DNA of 64,000 nucleotides from Casp-actino8 sp039800005 (GCA_039800005.1 JBDLRN010000010.1:1-64000), one strand, 5' to 3'; positions 33,802-42,199 are shown, counted from the first letter of the stretch. Numbers and translations are program-made. The notes: generated by a model from the letters alone, not told the origin.

Positions 33802-34638
33802 ATGACCGTTCATGACATCCGCTCCAACCGCCCGTCCGTCCGCTCGACGACCCACCCGGCCGTCACGTCCCCCACCCGCCCGACCGGCCCGTCCCCCGCC
33901 CCCGACGAACGTCGGATCCTGGTCGCCCTCTCCCATCCGTCGGATCGACGTTCGGTCGAACATGCACTCGACCGTCTCGATCTCGTGGTGCGCTCGACCT
34001 CCGATGCGAGCTCGAGCATCGCCATGCTCGAGGCCTTCGCGCCCGACGTGGTGGTGCTCGACGCGCGTGAGTTCCATCCGGCTCTGACTCCGGTCGCCGC
34101 GGCGGCCCGCCAGCTGTCGGGAGTGGGTGTCGTCGTGGTGGGCGGCAACTCTCGCGAACAGCGTCTGGCCGCTCTGCGCCACGGTGTCGACGACGTCGTG
34201 AGCACCGACACTCCGGTCGACGAGATCGCACTGCGATGCGTCAACACCGCGGCTCGTCTGCTGCGCACAGCGCCCGCACCGATCGTGGTGGACGATCGAA
34301 TCCGACGATTCGGTCCGTTGACCCTCGACCTCGACCGCCGCGAGATCCACGTGAACGGCCACGCCGTGCCGAGCACCCGCCTCGAGTACGAGTTGTTCGC
34401 TCGTATCTGCGAGACGCCGTTCCAGGTGGTGTCACGCGTCGATCTCATCGAGTCGGTGTGGGGTCCGAACTGGTACGGCGACACCCACGTGATCGACGTG
34501 CACTTGTCGAACCTGCGTCGCAAACTGCGCCAGCGGTGCAGCGCCGTCGACTATCTGCACACCGTGCGCGGCGTGGGTTTCCGGCTCTCCGACGACATGC
34601 AGGACGACACCCGACACCCGGTGCGCATCGCCGGCTGA
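33802..34638 (+). CDS. OmpR-type winged-helix regulator with degenerate receiver domain
   Basis: 278 residues from ATG 33802. Residues ~5-38 are a Pro/Thr/Arg-rich leader. The receiver (~40-155) keeps the phospho-acceptor Asp in DVVVLDAREF, but the two acidic residues that bind Mg at its start are gone (ILVALSHPSD instead of ILVVDDD) and the conserved Lys near its end is replaced (DDVVSTDTP). Residues ~170-265 are a complete winged helix (FGPLTLDLDRREIHVNG, SRVDLIESVWG, VIDVHLSNLRRKL, TVRGVGFRL). No histidine kinase is near, so it is probably an atypical, phosphorylation-independent regulator. It ends five bases from the convergent imuB stop. Confidence 0.85.
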   Translation: MTVHDIRSNRPSVRSTTHPAVTSPTRPTGPSPAPDERRILVALSHPSDRRSVEHALDRLDLVVRSTSDASSSIAMLEAFAPDVVVLDAREFHPALTPVAAAARQLSGVGVVVVGGNSREQRLAALRHGVDDVVSTDTPVDEIALRCVNTAARLLRTAPAPIVVDDRIRRFGPLTLDLDRREIHVNGHAVPSTRLEYELFARICETPFQVVSRVDLIESVWGPNWYGDTHVIDVHLSNLRRKLRQRCSAVDYLHTVRGVGFRLSDDMQDDTRHPVRIAG

Positions 34639-34643
34639 CATGT

Positions 34644-36275
34644 TCAACCATATTCACCGGCGATCCACCAACGCCCGTCCTCGACCCAGGCGAGATACGC
34701 GACCGACTCACCGTCGTGATCGACGACCAGTTGGAAACGAGCGGCCCGCCGACGCTGCGGCGTCCACCACCTCTCTTCGAAGGGCCACGGACCGGCCCAG
34801 GCGACGATGCGATGTCGACGGCGATCGATGACGACGTGATCGGGCGGTGCACTGACGAGCCCTCGCCCGCTCACGACGACCGGACGATCGTTGCTCGCGA
34901 TCACCTCGATCGGACGCGGTTCGTGATGCACGATCGCCGGTGAAGGTGCGGGCAGTGAACCCGGCCACGGTGGTCGGACCGTCGGACGCGACACGACTCG
35001 ACGGTCGTCGGCTCCGATCGCCGTGACGGGGATCCGCTCGAACTCGTCGTGTGGATGACGACCGCCGCGCCACGACGCCACGGTGACCGCGTCGGGACCG
35101 AGGAGTCCGACCAGTCGCGTGGTGGCTCGTTCGGCCGCCTCGTCGGCCTGCGTGCGTTCACCCCAGAAACCACGCTGCTGAGCGCTCTCGTGACGCACAT
35201 CGGTGGGAGTGATGCGCAACGACGTGATGCCGGCCGACGGCGGATCGTCACCGTCGATCCAGCCGTCGAGTTGCCAGCGCACCCGATCGACCACCGCGCT
35301 GGCGGCGAGACCGTCGGCGTGGAACCATGCGCGCGACGAACGTTCACCGTGTTCGGATTCGGCGTCGACCACGATGCGCGTGCACACGAGTCCGCGATCG
35401 GCCAGACCGCCCACGATCCGGTCGGCCAACGACTTGGCGGCGAACACCGCCTGATCGAGTTGACCGATCGGATCGTCGAAAGAACGCGACAGCGACAGGT
35501 CGTCGGGTGGAGCAGTGGCCGCCGGTGGCGTGTCGTCGACGCCGGTGACGATGCGATGAAGGCTCTCTCCCCAGCGACCGAAACGATCGACCAGTTGGGT
35601 GGAGCTCAGACGGGCCAGATCACCGAAGGTGCGCAGTCCGAGACGAACGAGCAGATCGACCGTGTCGGGATCGGCACCGACGGTGGACACGAGTGCCGAC
35701 ACCGGATGCGGGGCGAGGAACTCCGCCGTGTCGGACGAGGGAACCACGACCGGACGACCGAGTACGACCGAGCGACGGGCGGCGAGCATCGCGGCCACCC
35801 GACCGTCGGCGACACCGACACCGATCTCGGTCACCTCGTGCGCCCCGCCGAAACCGTACGTGACCAGTTCGACCAGACGTTCGGCCAACGCGACGTCGCC
35901 GCCCACGTAACGCGACGGACCACGGGTGGCCATGAGCAGACATCCGGGCGACTCGACGTCGAGCAGTGGAACGAGTTCACCGACGGCGCGAACGACCGGT
36001 TCGAAGAAGCGTGCGTCGCGATCGGGATCGTGCGGGACGATGTGCAGATGCGGACACGCACCTTGAGCTTCTCGTTTGGTCTGACCGACTCGGACCCCTT
36101 CGCGAGTGGCCGCCGACGAACAAGCGCGCACCCGCTGACCGTGGATCACGACGAGCGGCACACGTGGATCGAAGGTCGGACCCCGTCCGGCGAGTCCGGC
36201 GAGAACGGCTGCGGCCACCGGCCACGCCGCGCACCAGACGACCGCGCACCGCGGCGGTTTCGGGGGTCGTGTCAC
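34644..36275 (-). CDS. imuB: ImuB, Y-family polymerase-like mutasome subunit
   Basis: 543 residues. The Y-family fold is seen from CAVVWCAAWPVAAAVLAG through RVGQTKREAQGACP, the little-finger region and GLRTFGDLARLSSTQLVDRFGRWG, which is the helix-hairpin-helix. The acidic residues that bind metal in active Y-polymerases (DxD-like in block I) are absent, as is known for ImuB, which acts as an adaptor that brings DnaE2 to the sliding clamp. The C-terminal ~200 residues are the ImuB-specific part. GTG overlaps the imuA' stop by four bases (GTGA), so the two are co-translated. RFxLVVDHDGESVAYLAW and WWIAGEYG end it. Confidence 0.92.
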   Translation of the reverse strand: MTRPPKPPRCAVVWCAAWPVAAAVLAGLAGRGPTFDPRVPLVVIHGQRVRACSSAATREGVRVGQTKREAQGACPHLHIVPHDPDRDARFFEPVVRAVGELVPLLDVESPGCLLMATRGPSRYVGGDVALAERLVELVTYGFGGAHEVTEIGVGVADGRVAAMLAARRSVVLGRPVVVPSSDTAEFLAPHPVSALVSTVGADPDTVDLLVRLGLRTFGDLARLSSTQLVDRFGRWGESLHRIVTGVDDTPPAATAPPDDLSLSRSFDDPIGQLDQAVFAAKSLADRIVGGLADRGLVCTRIVVDAESEHGERSSRAWFHADGLAASAVVDRVRWQLDGWIDGDDPPSAGITSLRITPTDVRHESAQQRGFWGERTQADEAAERATTRLVGLLGPDAVTVASWRGGRHPHDEFERIPVTAIGADDRRVVSRPTVRPPWPGSLPAPSPAIVHHEPRPIEVIASNDRPVVVSGRGLVSAPPDHVVIDRRRHRIVAWAGPWPFEERWWTPQRRRAARFQLVVDHDGESVAYLAWVEDGRWWIAGEYG

Positions 36276-36961
36276 GGCACGACTCGGAGTCGGGCCGGCG
36301 CGATCTCGCCGGACGACACGATCTCTTCCAGACGGCCCGACGGACCGGGCAACCACACGTCACGCTGCAACGCACGCGCCTGACGACGACCGTCGACCGA
36401 CACGGTGACCCGTCGCGCTCGCACGTGTCCGTGACCGTCACCGATACCACTCCATTCGCGCACCCGAGTCGCGACGCGCACGTCACCTGGAACCGCGCGC
36501 GTCTCGTCGACCACCACGCACACCGCGCCGCGCGATTGGAGACGAGTGGTGAAACGACGCACCAACGACGGCGGCAGCGACGCGAGGAACGAACTCGACG
36601 TGACGACGAGATCGACTCCGTCGACGAGGGCTCCGAGGACGTTGGCCGGATCGCCGTGCGCGTCGAGTGGACCGTCGACGAACACCGTGCGTTCGAGCAC
36701 GACCCCCATGTCGGCCGCGGCCACCACACCGAACGTGGGAACGCCGACGACACCGGCCCACGATCCGTGCCGAGTGGGTGCGACGAGAAGAGCCAGTGCA
36801 CTCGACACCGATGCCGATCCGGTGCAGACCACGGTCTGGCCGCGTCCGAGACCGAGGCCGAACAGCGGGGCGAGAACGGGGTCGACCGGGAGTGTTCGCT
36901 CGCGAGCCAGCAGGGCGGCCGATGCGGTGACGACACCGTCGGGGACCTGAGCCAGAGCCAT
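36272..36961 (-). CDS. imuA': ImuA' RecA-like mutasome protein
   Basis: 229 residues with a reduced RecA-like core: GLGRGQTVVCTGSASVSSALALLVAP corresponds to the P-loop region but lacks the GxxxxGKT consensus; GVDLVVTSSSFLASLPPSLVRRF and AVCVVVDETR follow. This is the actinobacterial ImuA' type, needed with ImuB and DnaE2 for damage-induced mutagenesis. I start at ATG 36961 because TACAGT (36974-36969) ends seven bases upstream and the LexA box sits just beyond; a GTG at 36994 would place the LexA box inside the coding region. Coupled to imuB. Confidence 0.87.
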   Translation of the reverse strand: MALAQVPDGVVTASAALLARERTLPVDPVLAPLFGLGLGRGQTVVCTGSASVSSALALLVAPTRHGSWAGVVGVPTFGVVAAADMGVVLERTVFVDGPLDAHGDPANVLGALVDGVDLVVTSSSFLASLPPSLVRRFTTRLQSRGAVCVVVDETRAVPGDVRVATRVREWSGIGDGHGHVRARRVTVSVDGRRQARALQRDVWLPGPSGRLEEIVSSGEIAPARLRVVP

Positions 36962-36975
36962 GGACGCGACTGTAT

Positions 36976-36989
36976 CGAACAGGTGTTCG
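36976..36989. promoter_or_regulatory. LexA (SOS) box of imuA'-imuB
   Basis: CGAACAGGTGTTCG, a one-mismatch-free match to CGAACN4GTTCG, extended to ATCGAAC/GTTCGAT arms at 36974-36991. It abuts the TACAGT -10 hexamer, the same geometry as at dnaE2, so both mutasome units should respond together to damage. Confidence 0.93.
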
Positions 36990-37026
36990 ATCACGACAGG
37001 GCGCCCGGAGTCCGGGACGACGACCG

Positions 37027-37938
37027 TCAGTTGTCGCTGGTCTGGCTCTCGCTGGCCGAACCCGATCGTCCCGACGTCGACCGCGTGCGGCCCGGTCGAC
37101 CCGACAACTGGTTCAAGAAATCCACGAAACCTCGGGCCCCGGCGGCGTAGAAATCGGCCCCGAGTTCGCGAGCCATGTCGGCGTCGGTGATGGCCGCCCC
37201 GCCCAACACCACTGGTACCTCGTCGCCGATGGCCCGCCGCAGAGCCTGCACCACCTCGACCGCGCCGGGAACCGCCACCGGCGTGGTGACGCTCACACCC
37301 ACCGCCGTGAGACCGGTCATACGGGAGGCCGCGTGCACGAAGGAGTTGGCCGGCGTATCAGCACCGAGGTCGAAGACCTCCCATCCTTCGATGCGGAGCA
37401 GATCGGCCAGCATGGCCAGAGCCAGAGCGTGACGCTCGCCCGCCGGACCACCGATGAGCACGTCACCTCGTCGACGCCCGCGGCGCACGAAACGCGGACT
37501 GAGTTGTCCGACCAATCGGGTGACGATGGCCGTGGCCTGGTGTTCGACGGAGATGTCGATCTCGCCGCGGGCCCACTGAGCCCCGATTCGAGCGAGAGCC
37601 GGCGACACGATCTCGAGGTACACCTCTTCCATGTCGCTGCCGGCGTCGATGGCACGTTGTACGACCTGCCAGGACCCGCCGGCATCGGCGTTGACCAGAC
37701 ACTGGAAGAGCTCGCTGACGTAATCGCCCGTGCGACGCGCGTCCACGGACGAACGTGGAGTCTGCGCGCGCTGCTGCGTCCGCTTCCGGAACTCCTCCAG
37801 CGCATGGGGCGTGACCTGCCACACACCCTTCACCCGCGTCGCCGCCAACTTGCCCTGCCGCACGTAACGGTAGACCGTCATGTAGTGGACGCCGAGGAGC
37901 TGCGCTGCTTCGTCCAGCGACATGGGCTCCGATGACAC
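37027..37938 (-). CDS. CarH-like B12-dependent photoreceptor transcription factor
   Basis: 303 residues. Residues ~5-50 are an excisionase/MerR-type helix-turn-helix (LDEAAQLLGVHYMTVYRYVR). Residues ~75-150 are the four-helix cobalamin cap with the CarH signature Wx9EH: W122, E132, H133. Residues ~158-280 are the B12-binding Rossmann domain with the lower-ligand site E168-x-H170 and GGAAITDADMARELGAD. In CarH the dark AdoCbl-bound tetramer represses carotenoid or photolyase genes and light splits it. Spacing of W, E, H and H agrees with that family. The GTG start has TAGTCT (37950-37945) six bases upstream. Its targets are not evident here. Confidence 0.82.
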   Translation of the reverse strand: MSSEPMSLDEAAQLLGVHYMTVYRYVRQGKLAATRVKGVWQVTPHALEEFRKRTQQRAQTPRSSVDARRTGDYVSELFQCLVNADAGGSWQVVQRAIDAGSDMEEVYLEIVSPALARIGAQWARGEIDISVEHQATAIVTRLVGQLSPRFVRRGRRRGDVLIGGPAGERHALALAMLADLLRIEGWEVFDLGADTPANSFVHAASRMTGLTAVGVSVTTPVAVPGAVEVVQALRRAIGDEVPVVLGGAAITDADMARELGADFYAAGARGFVDFLNQLSGRPGRTRSTSGRSGSASESQTSDN

Positions 37939-37944
37939 GGGCGA

Positions 37945-37950
37945 AGACTA
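37945..37950 (-). promoter_or_regulatory. -10 hexamer TAGTCT of the CarH-like gene
   Basis: TAGTCT leaves six bases before GTG 37938 and so selects that start over the ATG at 37923, whose only upstream GGAG is three bases away. A ten-base palindrome CACGATCGTG (37972-37981) upstream could serve autoregulation. Confidence 0.5.
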
Positions 37951-38028
37951 AATCGTCATCATCCTCGGGACACGATCGTGCTCACCGAAATGGACGGAAA
38001 TCACAGGAAAAATGCGGTGGCGCCCCGC

Positions 38029-38487
38029 TCAGCCCTTCAGGCGTTGACGAGCCGCCCGACTCCGTTCGAGGAGGTGGGCCGGAACCTTCTTCAGCGCCTC
38101 GGCGAGTTTCGGATCGCCACCCGCGTCGACCGCGGCCGCTGGCGAGGCCTCGGCTTCGGGCACCAGATCCTCGAACGCCGGCGGCTCCATGCCCGGCTTC
38201 CAGTACTGATACAGGTCGCGAACGACCTCGACCAGCCCCGTGGAGTCGAATCCCTTCTCGAGATCGACCGTGACCACGTTCTGATACACGTGAACGCCGG
38301 CGACGCGACCGGTGGCGAACAGGCGGCGGGCCAATTCGGCCGACGGCGTCTCGGCCACCGAGTGGGCCGACGTGTCACCGTTCAGGAAACGTTCGTGTCC
38401 CATGCCGGACAGGTTGCGGTTGGCTTCGAAACGAACGATGCCCGGACGGCGGCTCGGCTTCTCCACGACGAGAACGGGTTGACCCAT
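38029..38487 (-). CDS. Nfu/NifU N-terminal domain protein
   Basis: 152 residues. Residues 1-105 resemble the Nfu N-terminal domain: VLVVEKPSRRPGIVRFEANRNL, LARRLFATGRVAGVHVYQNVVTVDL (landmarks GVHVYQNVVTV) and WKPGMEPP. The C-terminal CxxC scaffold domain of true Nfu iron-sulfur carriers is missing; instead there is an Ala/Glu/Pro linker and a basic helix (LLERSRAARQRLKG). No cysteine is present in the visible core, so it cannot itself carry a cluster. ATG 38487 has TAACGT six bases upstream. Lies head-to-head with an acyl-CoA dehydrogenase gene. Confidence 0.72.
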   Translation of the reverse strand: MGQPVLVVEKPSRRPGIVRFEANRNLSGMGHERFLNGDTSAHSVAETPSAELARRLFATGRVAGVHVYQNVVTVDLEKGFDSTGLVEVVRDLYQYWKPGMEPPAFEDLVPEAEASPAAAVDAGGDPKLAEALKKVPAHLLERSRAARQRLKG

Positions 38488-38577
38488 GCCGACACGTTAG
38501 TGGCCGCTCCGATCCCCAGCCCGAATCGACCAGCCCGAATCGAAATCCGCTCGGAGCGCCGGGTACGTTTGCGCTCC

Positions 38578-39852
38578 ATGTCGACGTCATCTGGACTTCC
38601 GTCACTCGCCGAATTCGAAGCCGAGGCACTGGCTTTCCTCGAGGCCAACTCCACGCGCAAACAGGCCGAGAAGAAATTCGTCTGGGGCGAGGGCTCCGAC
38701 AAGGTCGCCATGTTCGAGGAGAAGGACCGCGACAGCGAGAAGGTCGACGTCGCGCGCGCCCAGGACTGGCGCCGTCAGCGTTTCGACGCCGGCTTCGGCT
38801 GGATCACCGGTCCCGCCGACTTCGGTGGCCGCGGATTGCCGGCCGCGTATCAGCGCGCGTACGACTCCCTCGAATCGAAGTTCGAGACGCCGAACATGAG
38901 CTGCTTCACGATCGGCCTCGGCATGGTCGCCCCCACCATCCTCGCCCACGGATCCGACGTCGCGCGCAACGCCTACCTCGCCAAGATGTATCGCGGCGAC
39001 GTCATCGGCTGTCAGTTGTTCAGCGAACCGGGTGCCGGTTCCGATCTCGCCAGTCTCTCCACCAAGGCCGAGCGCGACGGCGACGAATGGATCATCACCG
39101 GCCAGAAGGTCTGGACGAGCGGCGCGCACTACAGCGACATCGGCGAGATCATCGCTCGCACCGACGCGAATCTGCCCAAGCACAAGGGTCTCACCGGTTT
39201 CGTCGTCGACATGAAGGCACCCGGTGTCGAGATTCGTCCGTTGCGTCAGATGACGGGTGGGGCGTCGTTCAACGAGGTCTTCTTCACCGAGGTACGCGTG
39301 CGCGACGACCATCGTCTCGGCGACGTCAACAACGGCTGGAACGTGGCCCTCACCACGCTCATGAACGAGCGCGCGGCCATCGGCGCCGGAGGCGGCGGCG
39401 GCGGAGTGAACCTCTTCGCCCGCATCATCGAAATGGCCAAGTTCTACGGTGTGCAGAACGATCCGGTGTTGCGCGACGAATTGGCGAATCTCATCATCAA
39501 CAACAAGGTCGCCGCGTACAACAACCAGCGCGCCCTCGACAAGATCAAGGCCGGTCAGATGCCCGGACCCGAGTTGAGCATGGCCAAGTTGGTGGGCACC
39601 GACAACATGCGTCGCATGGGCGACTTCCTCTCGCACCTGCTCGGCACCAAGTTGGTGGCCGACGGCGGCGAATGGGGAACCTACGCCTGGAGCCAGTTGA
39701 TCCTCGGCACACCAGGCGGTCGTATCGCCGGCGGTTCCGACGAAGTGATGCGCAACATCCTCGCCGAGCGCGTGCTCGGGTTGCCCAAGGACCCGGGCAT
39801 CGACTCCACCAGCCCGTTCAAGGACCTGAAAGTCGGCACCCAGAAGTCCTGA
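38578..39852 (+). CDS. acyl-CoA dehydrogenase
   Basis: 424 residues, full length. After a charged N-terminal helix, the FAD motif reads CQLFSEPGAGSDLASLSTKA, the beta domain DEWIITGQKVWTSGAHYSD, and the last helix ends AGGSDEVMRNILAERVLGLP. The YEGT catalytic-Glu position is occupied by a Gly/Ser-containing loop (GGSDE), so the base position differs. A glycine run (GAGGGGGGVN) follows MNERAAIG and is unusual. The ATG has TACGTT (38564-38569) eight bases upstream. It appears to be monocistronic and ends at a strong hairpin. Confidence 0.87.
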   Translation: MSTSSGLPSLAEFEAEALAFLEANSTRKQAEKKFVWGEGSDKVAMFEEKDRDSEKVDVARAQDWRRQRFDAGFGWITGPADFGGRGLPAAYQRAYDSLESKFETPNMSCFTIGLGMVAPTILAHGSDVARNAYLAKMYRGDVIGCQLFSEPGAGSDLASLSTKAERDGDEWIITGQKVWTSGAHYSDIGEIIARTDANLPKHKGLTGFVVDMKAPGVEIRPLRQMTGGASFNEVFFTEVRVRDDHRLGDVNNGWNVALTTLMNERAAIGAGGGGGGVNLFARIIEMAKFYGVQNDPVLRDELANLIINNKVAAYNNQRALDKIKAGQMPGPELSMAKLVGTDNMRRMGDFLSHLLGTKLVADGGEWGTYAWSQLILGTPGGRIAGGSDEVMRNILAERVLGLPKDPGIDSTSPFKDLKVGTQKS

Positions 39853-39870
39853 GCGAGCGTCACGTCGATC

Positions 39871-39898
39871 GGTGACGCCGTCCGAGGACGGCGCCACC
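39871..39898. terminator. strong bidirectional hairpin between convergent genes
   Basis: Inner stem CGCCGTCC (39876-39883) and GGACGGCG (39886-39893) around a two-base loop, extended after one mismatch by GGTG/CACC (39871-39874 and 39895-39898). It sits between the acyl-CoA dehydrogenase and MMPL stops. No T-run. Confidence 0.65.
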
Positions 39899-39908
39899 GT
39901 TGCGTCGG

Positions 39909-42140
39909 TCAGTGCGAGAAGTGCACCTTGGGCAGACGCTTGTCGAGCCACTTCGGAATCCACCAGTTGTGGCGGCCGAGGAGACCCATCACCGACGGAA
40001 CGAGCATCATGCGGATGACCGTGGCGTCGAGGAGCACTGCCAAGGCGAGAGTGACGCCGAGTTCGGTCGGCGGGATCGGACCGGTCACACCGAAGGCCAC
40101 GAACACCACGATCATGATCAGCGCCGCATTGGTGATCGGTCGTCCGGTCATGGCGATTCCTTCACGGATGGCGCGCTGGGTGTCTCCGGTCGCCTCGAAC
40201 CGCTCGCGAATCGCCGCGAGCAGGAACAACTGGTAGTCCATCGACAAGCCGAACAACAGGGCGAAGAAGAAGATCGGGGCCCACGCGTTCACGAAACCCT
40301 GGTGCTCGATGCCGAGCAATCCGGCGCCGATGCCGTGCTGGAACACGATGGTGGCGAAGCCGAAGCTGGCCGCCACACCGATCAGGTTGAGCAGGATCGA
40401 ACTCACGGCGATGGCCACACTGCGGAACACGAGCAACAGCAACAAGAAGGCCACGACCATGATGAGCACCACGGCGAGCGGAGCCTTGCCGGTGAGCGTT
40501 TCGGTGAGGTCGTAGTTCTGCGACGCCGGTCCGCCCACTTCGGCGGCGGGCACCGACACGGCGAGCGAATCACGAATGCGTCCGACCATCTCGCCGGTGC
40601 GCTCGTCCTCCGGGCCGGTCTGGCCGAAGGCGCGCACGACCGAACGGCCGGTCGACTCGTTGGTGGCCACGGTCTGAGCGGCGATGACGTTCTCGTCGGC
40701 GAGCACGGCGTCGATCACCTGGTTCTCGGTGCCGATCGGCGTGGTCACGAAGAGCGGAGCCGCCGCACCTTCACCGAATGCCGTGGTGACGAGTTCGTAA
40801 CCGTCGCGGCTCGACTCGCCCCGATCGACCACACGCGCACCGGGCATGCCGAGGTCCATTCCGATGGCCGGCGCACCCAGTCCGAGAAGCAGAACGAGTC
40901 CGAGAACCAAGGTGAGGCCCGGACGCTTCAACGCAGCGCCCGTCCAACGAGCCCAGCGACCCTCCGAGGCTCGATCGAGGTCGGGTTCGCCCTTGTTCAC
41001 GAGGACGCGATCGCCCATGGCCGCGAGCACCGCCGGCAACAACGTGAGCGACGCCAAGGCGACCGCGGTGACCGACAGGATCATGCCGAGGGCCATCGAA
41101 CGGAACACCATGATCGGCACCACGAAGATGGCGGCCAGAGACATGATGACGGTGAGCGCCGACAAGAAGACGGCCTTGCCCGACGACATGAGTGCATTGG
41201 CCATGGCGTCGTCACAGGAGTGCCCGTCTTCTCGTTCTTCGCGGTAGCGAGTGACGATGAAGAGGGAGTAGTCGATACCGACTGCGAGTCCGATCATCAT
41301 CGAGAAGTTCATCGACCACACCGAGAGCGGAGTGATCGAGGTGAGCAGATTCAGCGACGCGAAACCGACGGCGATGCCGGCGATGGCGAGAATGAGCGGG
41401 ATTCCCGCGGCGAGCGCCGCACCGAAAGCCACGAACAACAAGACCAGAGTGGGCAGACCCGAGAGCAGTTCGGCCTTGTGCAACGCCGACTCGTTGGCGT
41501 GGTTGAAGTCGCTCCAGACCGGCCATTCGCCGGTGACCTCGGCCTGCACTCCCGACGGCAGCTCGCGACCTTCGACGAAATGGATGAGATCGGCCGCCGC
41601 CTCGGGCAGGTCGGCGTCGGCCTCGTAGGCGAGTGACACCGGGATCATGATCGTGCGTCCGTCGGGCGACACGAGACCGGCCTCGGGCGGCAACTGCGTG
41701 GGATCGGCGAGTCCGGCGACCATGTCGCCACCCACTTCGGCCGACAGGGCGGCCACCAACTCGGCCACGACCGAGGGGTCGTCGTCGAAGGCCGACGGCT
41801 GGTTCACCACGACGATGGCCGATTCGGCACCGACCATCGGGAAGTCACTCCTCAACTCGTCGCGCACCTTCTGCGCCGTGGAGCCCTGAGCCTCCCAGCC
41901 GGCACCCGACAAGGCTCCCGACACGCCGATGGCGAGCGGGGCGGCCAACAGAACCACCGCCGCCCACACCAACATCACCGGTTGACGACGACGAACCGAG
42001 AACCGGGCCAAGCGGTCGAACAGCGGGCGCTTGCCCCCGTCCGGTGCGTGCACGGGCGTGTCGTGCGGAATCACGGTGTCCGGCGTGCCGAACGGGGTGG
42101 ATGAGCCGGAGCGGTTCGTCTCGGTGGTGGCCATGTGCAT
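39909..42140 (-). CDS. MMPL/RND-family membrane exporter
   Basis: 743 residues with the double six-helix RND plan: one segment near residue 50, a large outer loop (~75-225), five segments, then the repeat. The proton-relay motifs are GLAVGIDYSLFIVTRYREE in segment 4 and GLSMDYQLFLLAAIRERFE in segment 10, with Asp-Tyr in both. Actinobacterial MMPL proteins export lipids, glycolipids or drugs. The gene is preceded by a Shine-Dalgarno (AAGGGAG), a TAGAGT -10 and a CsoR-like operator, suggesting control by a metal or sulfur sensor. ATG 42140 or ATG 42134 could be used. It is convergent with the acyl-CoA dehydrogenase and transcribed alone. Confidence 0.9.
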   Translation of the reverse strand: MHMATTETNRSGSSTPFGTPDTVIPHDTPVHAPDGGKRPLFDRLARFSVRRRQPVMLVWAAVVLLAAPLAIGVSGALSGAGWEAQGSTAQKVRDELRSDFPMVGAESAIVVVNQPSAFDDDPSVVAELVAALSAEVGGDMVAGLADPTQLPPEAGLVSPDGRTIMIPVSLAYEADADLPEAAADLIHFVEGRELPSGVQAEVTGEWPVWSDFNHANESALHKAELLSGLPTLVLLFVAFGAALAAGIPLILAIAGIAVGFASLNLLTSITPLSVWSMNFSMMIGLAVGIDYSLFIVTRYREEREDGHSCDDAMANALMSSGKAVFLSALTVIMSLAAIFVVPIMVFRSMALGMILSVTAVALASLTLLPAVLAAMGDRVLVNKGEPDLDRASEGRWARWTGAALKRPGLTLVLGLVLLLGLGAPAIGMDLGMPGARVVDRGESSRDGYELVTTAFGEGAAAPLFVTTPIGTENQVIDAVLADENVIAAQTVATNESTGRSVVRAFGQTGPEDERTGEMVGRIRDSLAVSVPAAEVGGPASQNYDLTETLTGKAPLAVVLIMVVAFLLLLLVFRSVAIAVSSILLNLIGVAASFGFATIVFQHGIGAGLLGIEHQGFVNAWAPIFFFALLFGLSMDYQLFLLAAIRERFEATGDTQRAIREGIAMTGRPITNAALIMIVVFVAFGVTGPIPPTELGVTLALAVLLDATVIRMMLVPSVMGLLGRHNWWIPKWLDKRLPKVHFSH

Positions 42141-42171
42141 ACTCCCTTGGGTATCGAGCGTCGGTCACTCT

Positions 42172-42187
42172 ATACCCCTGGGGGTAT
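42172..42187. promoter_or_regulatory. CsoR-type operator upstream of the MMPL gene
   Basis: ATACCCC (42172-42178) and GGGGTAT (42181-42187) form a perfect inverted repeat with a two-base spacer. This TACCC...GGGTA dyad with a G/C-rich core is the known form for CsoR/RcnR-family repressors (copper, nickel/cobalt, persulfide or formaldehyde sensors). It overlaps the TAGAGT -10 (42172-42167). No csoR gene is in the window. Confidence 0.65.
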
Positions 42188-42199
42188 GACGTCAACTCG

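Noticed and set aside
34640..34665. A LexA-like ATGTTCAACCATATTC sequence after the response regulator gene
   Set aside because: It lacks the GTTCG half-site and lies between convergent stops, not at a promoter.
36962..36994. GTG 36994 as the imuA' start, adding 11 residues
   Set aside because: It would place the -10 hexamer and the LexA box inside the coding region; ATG 36961 fits the leaderless promoter.
39900..41636. A 578-codon frame antisense to the MMPL gene
   Set aside because: Translation is almost only charged residues; the minus strand shows RND transmembrane motifs.
42139..42154. A second CsoR-like dyad (TACTCCCTTGGGTA) next to the MMPL start
   Set aside because: The arms do not pair without a one-base bulge and the G-run is simply the Shine-Dalgarno sequence AAGGGAG before the ATG.
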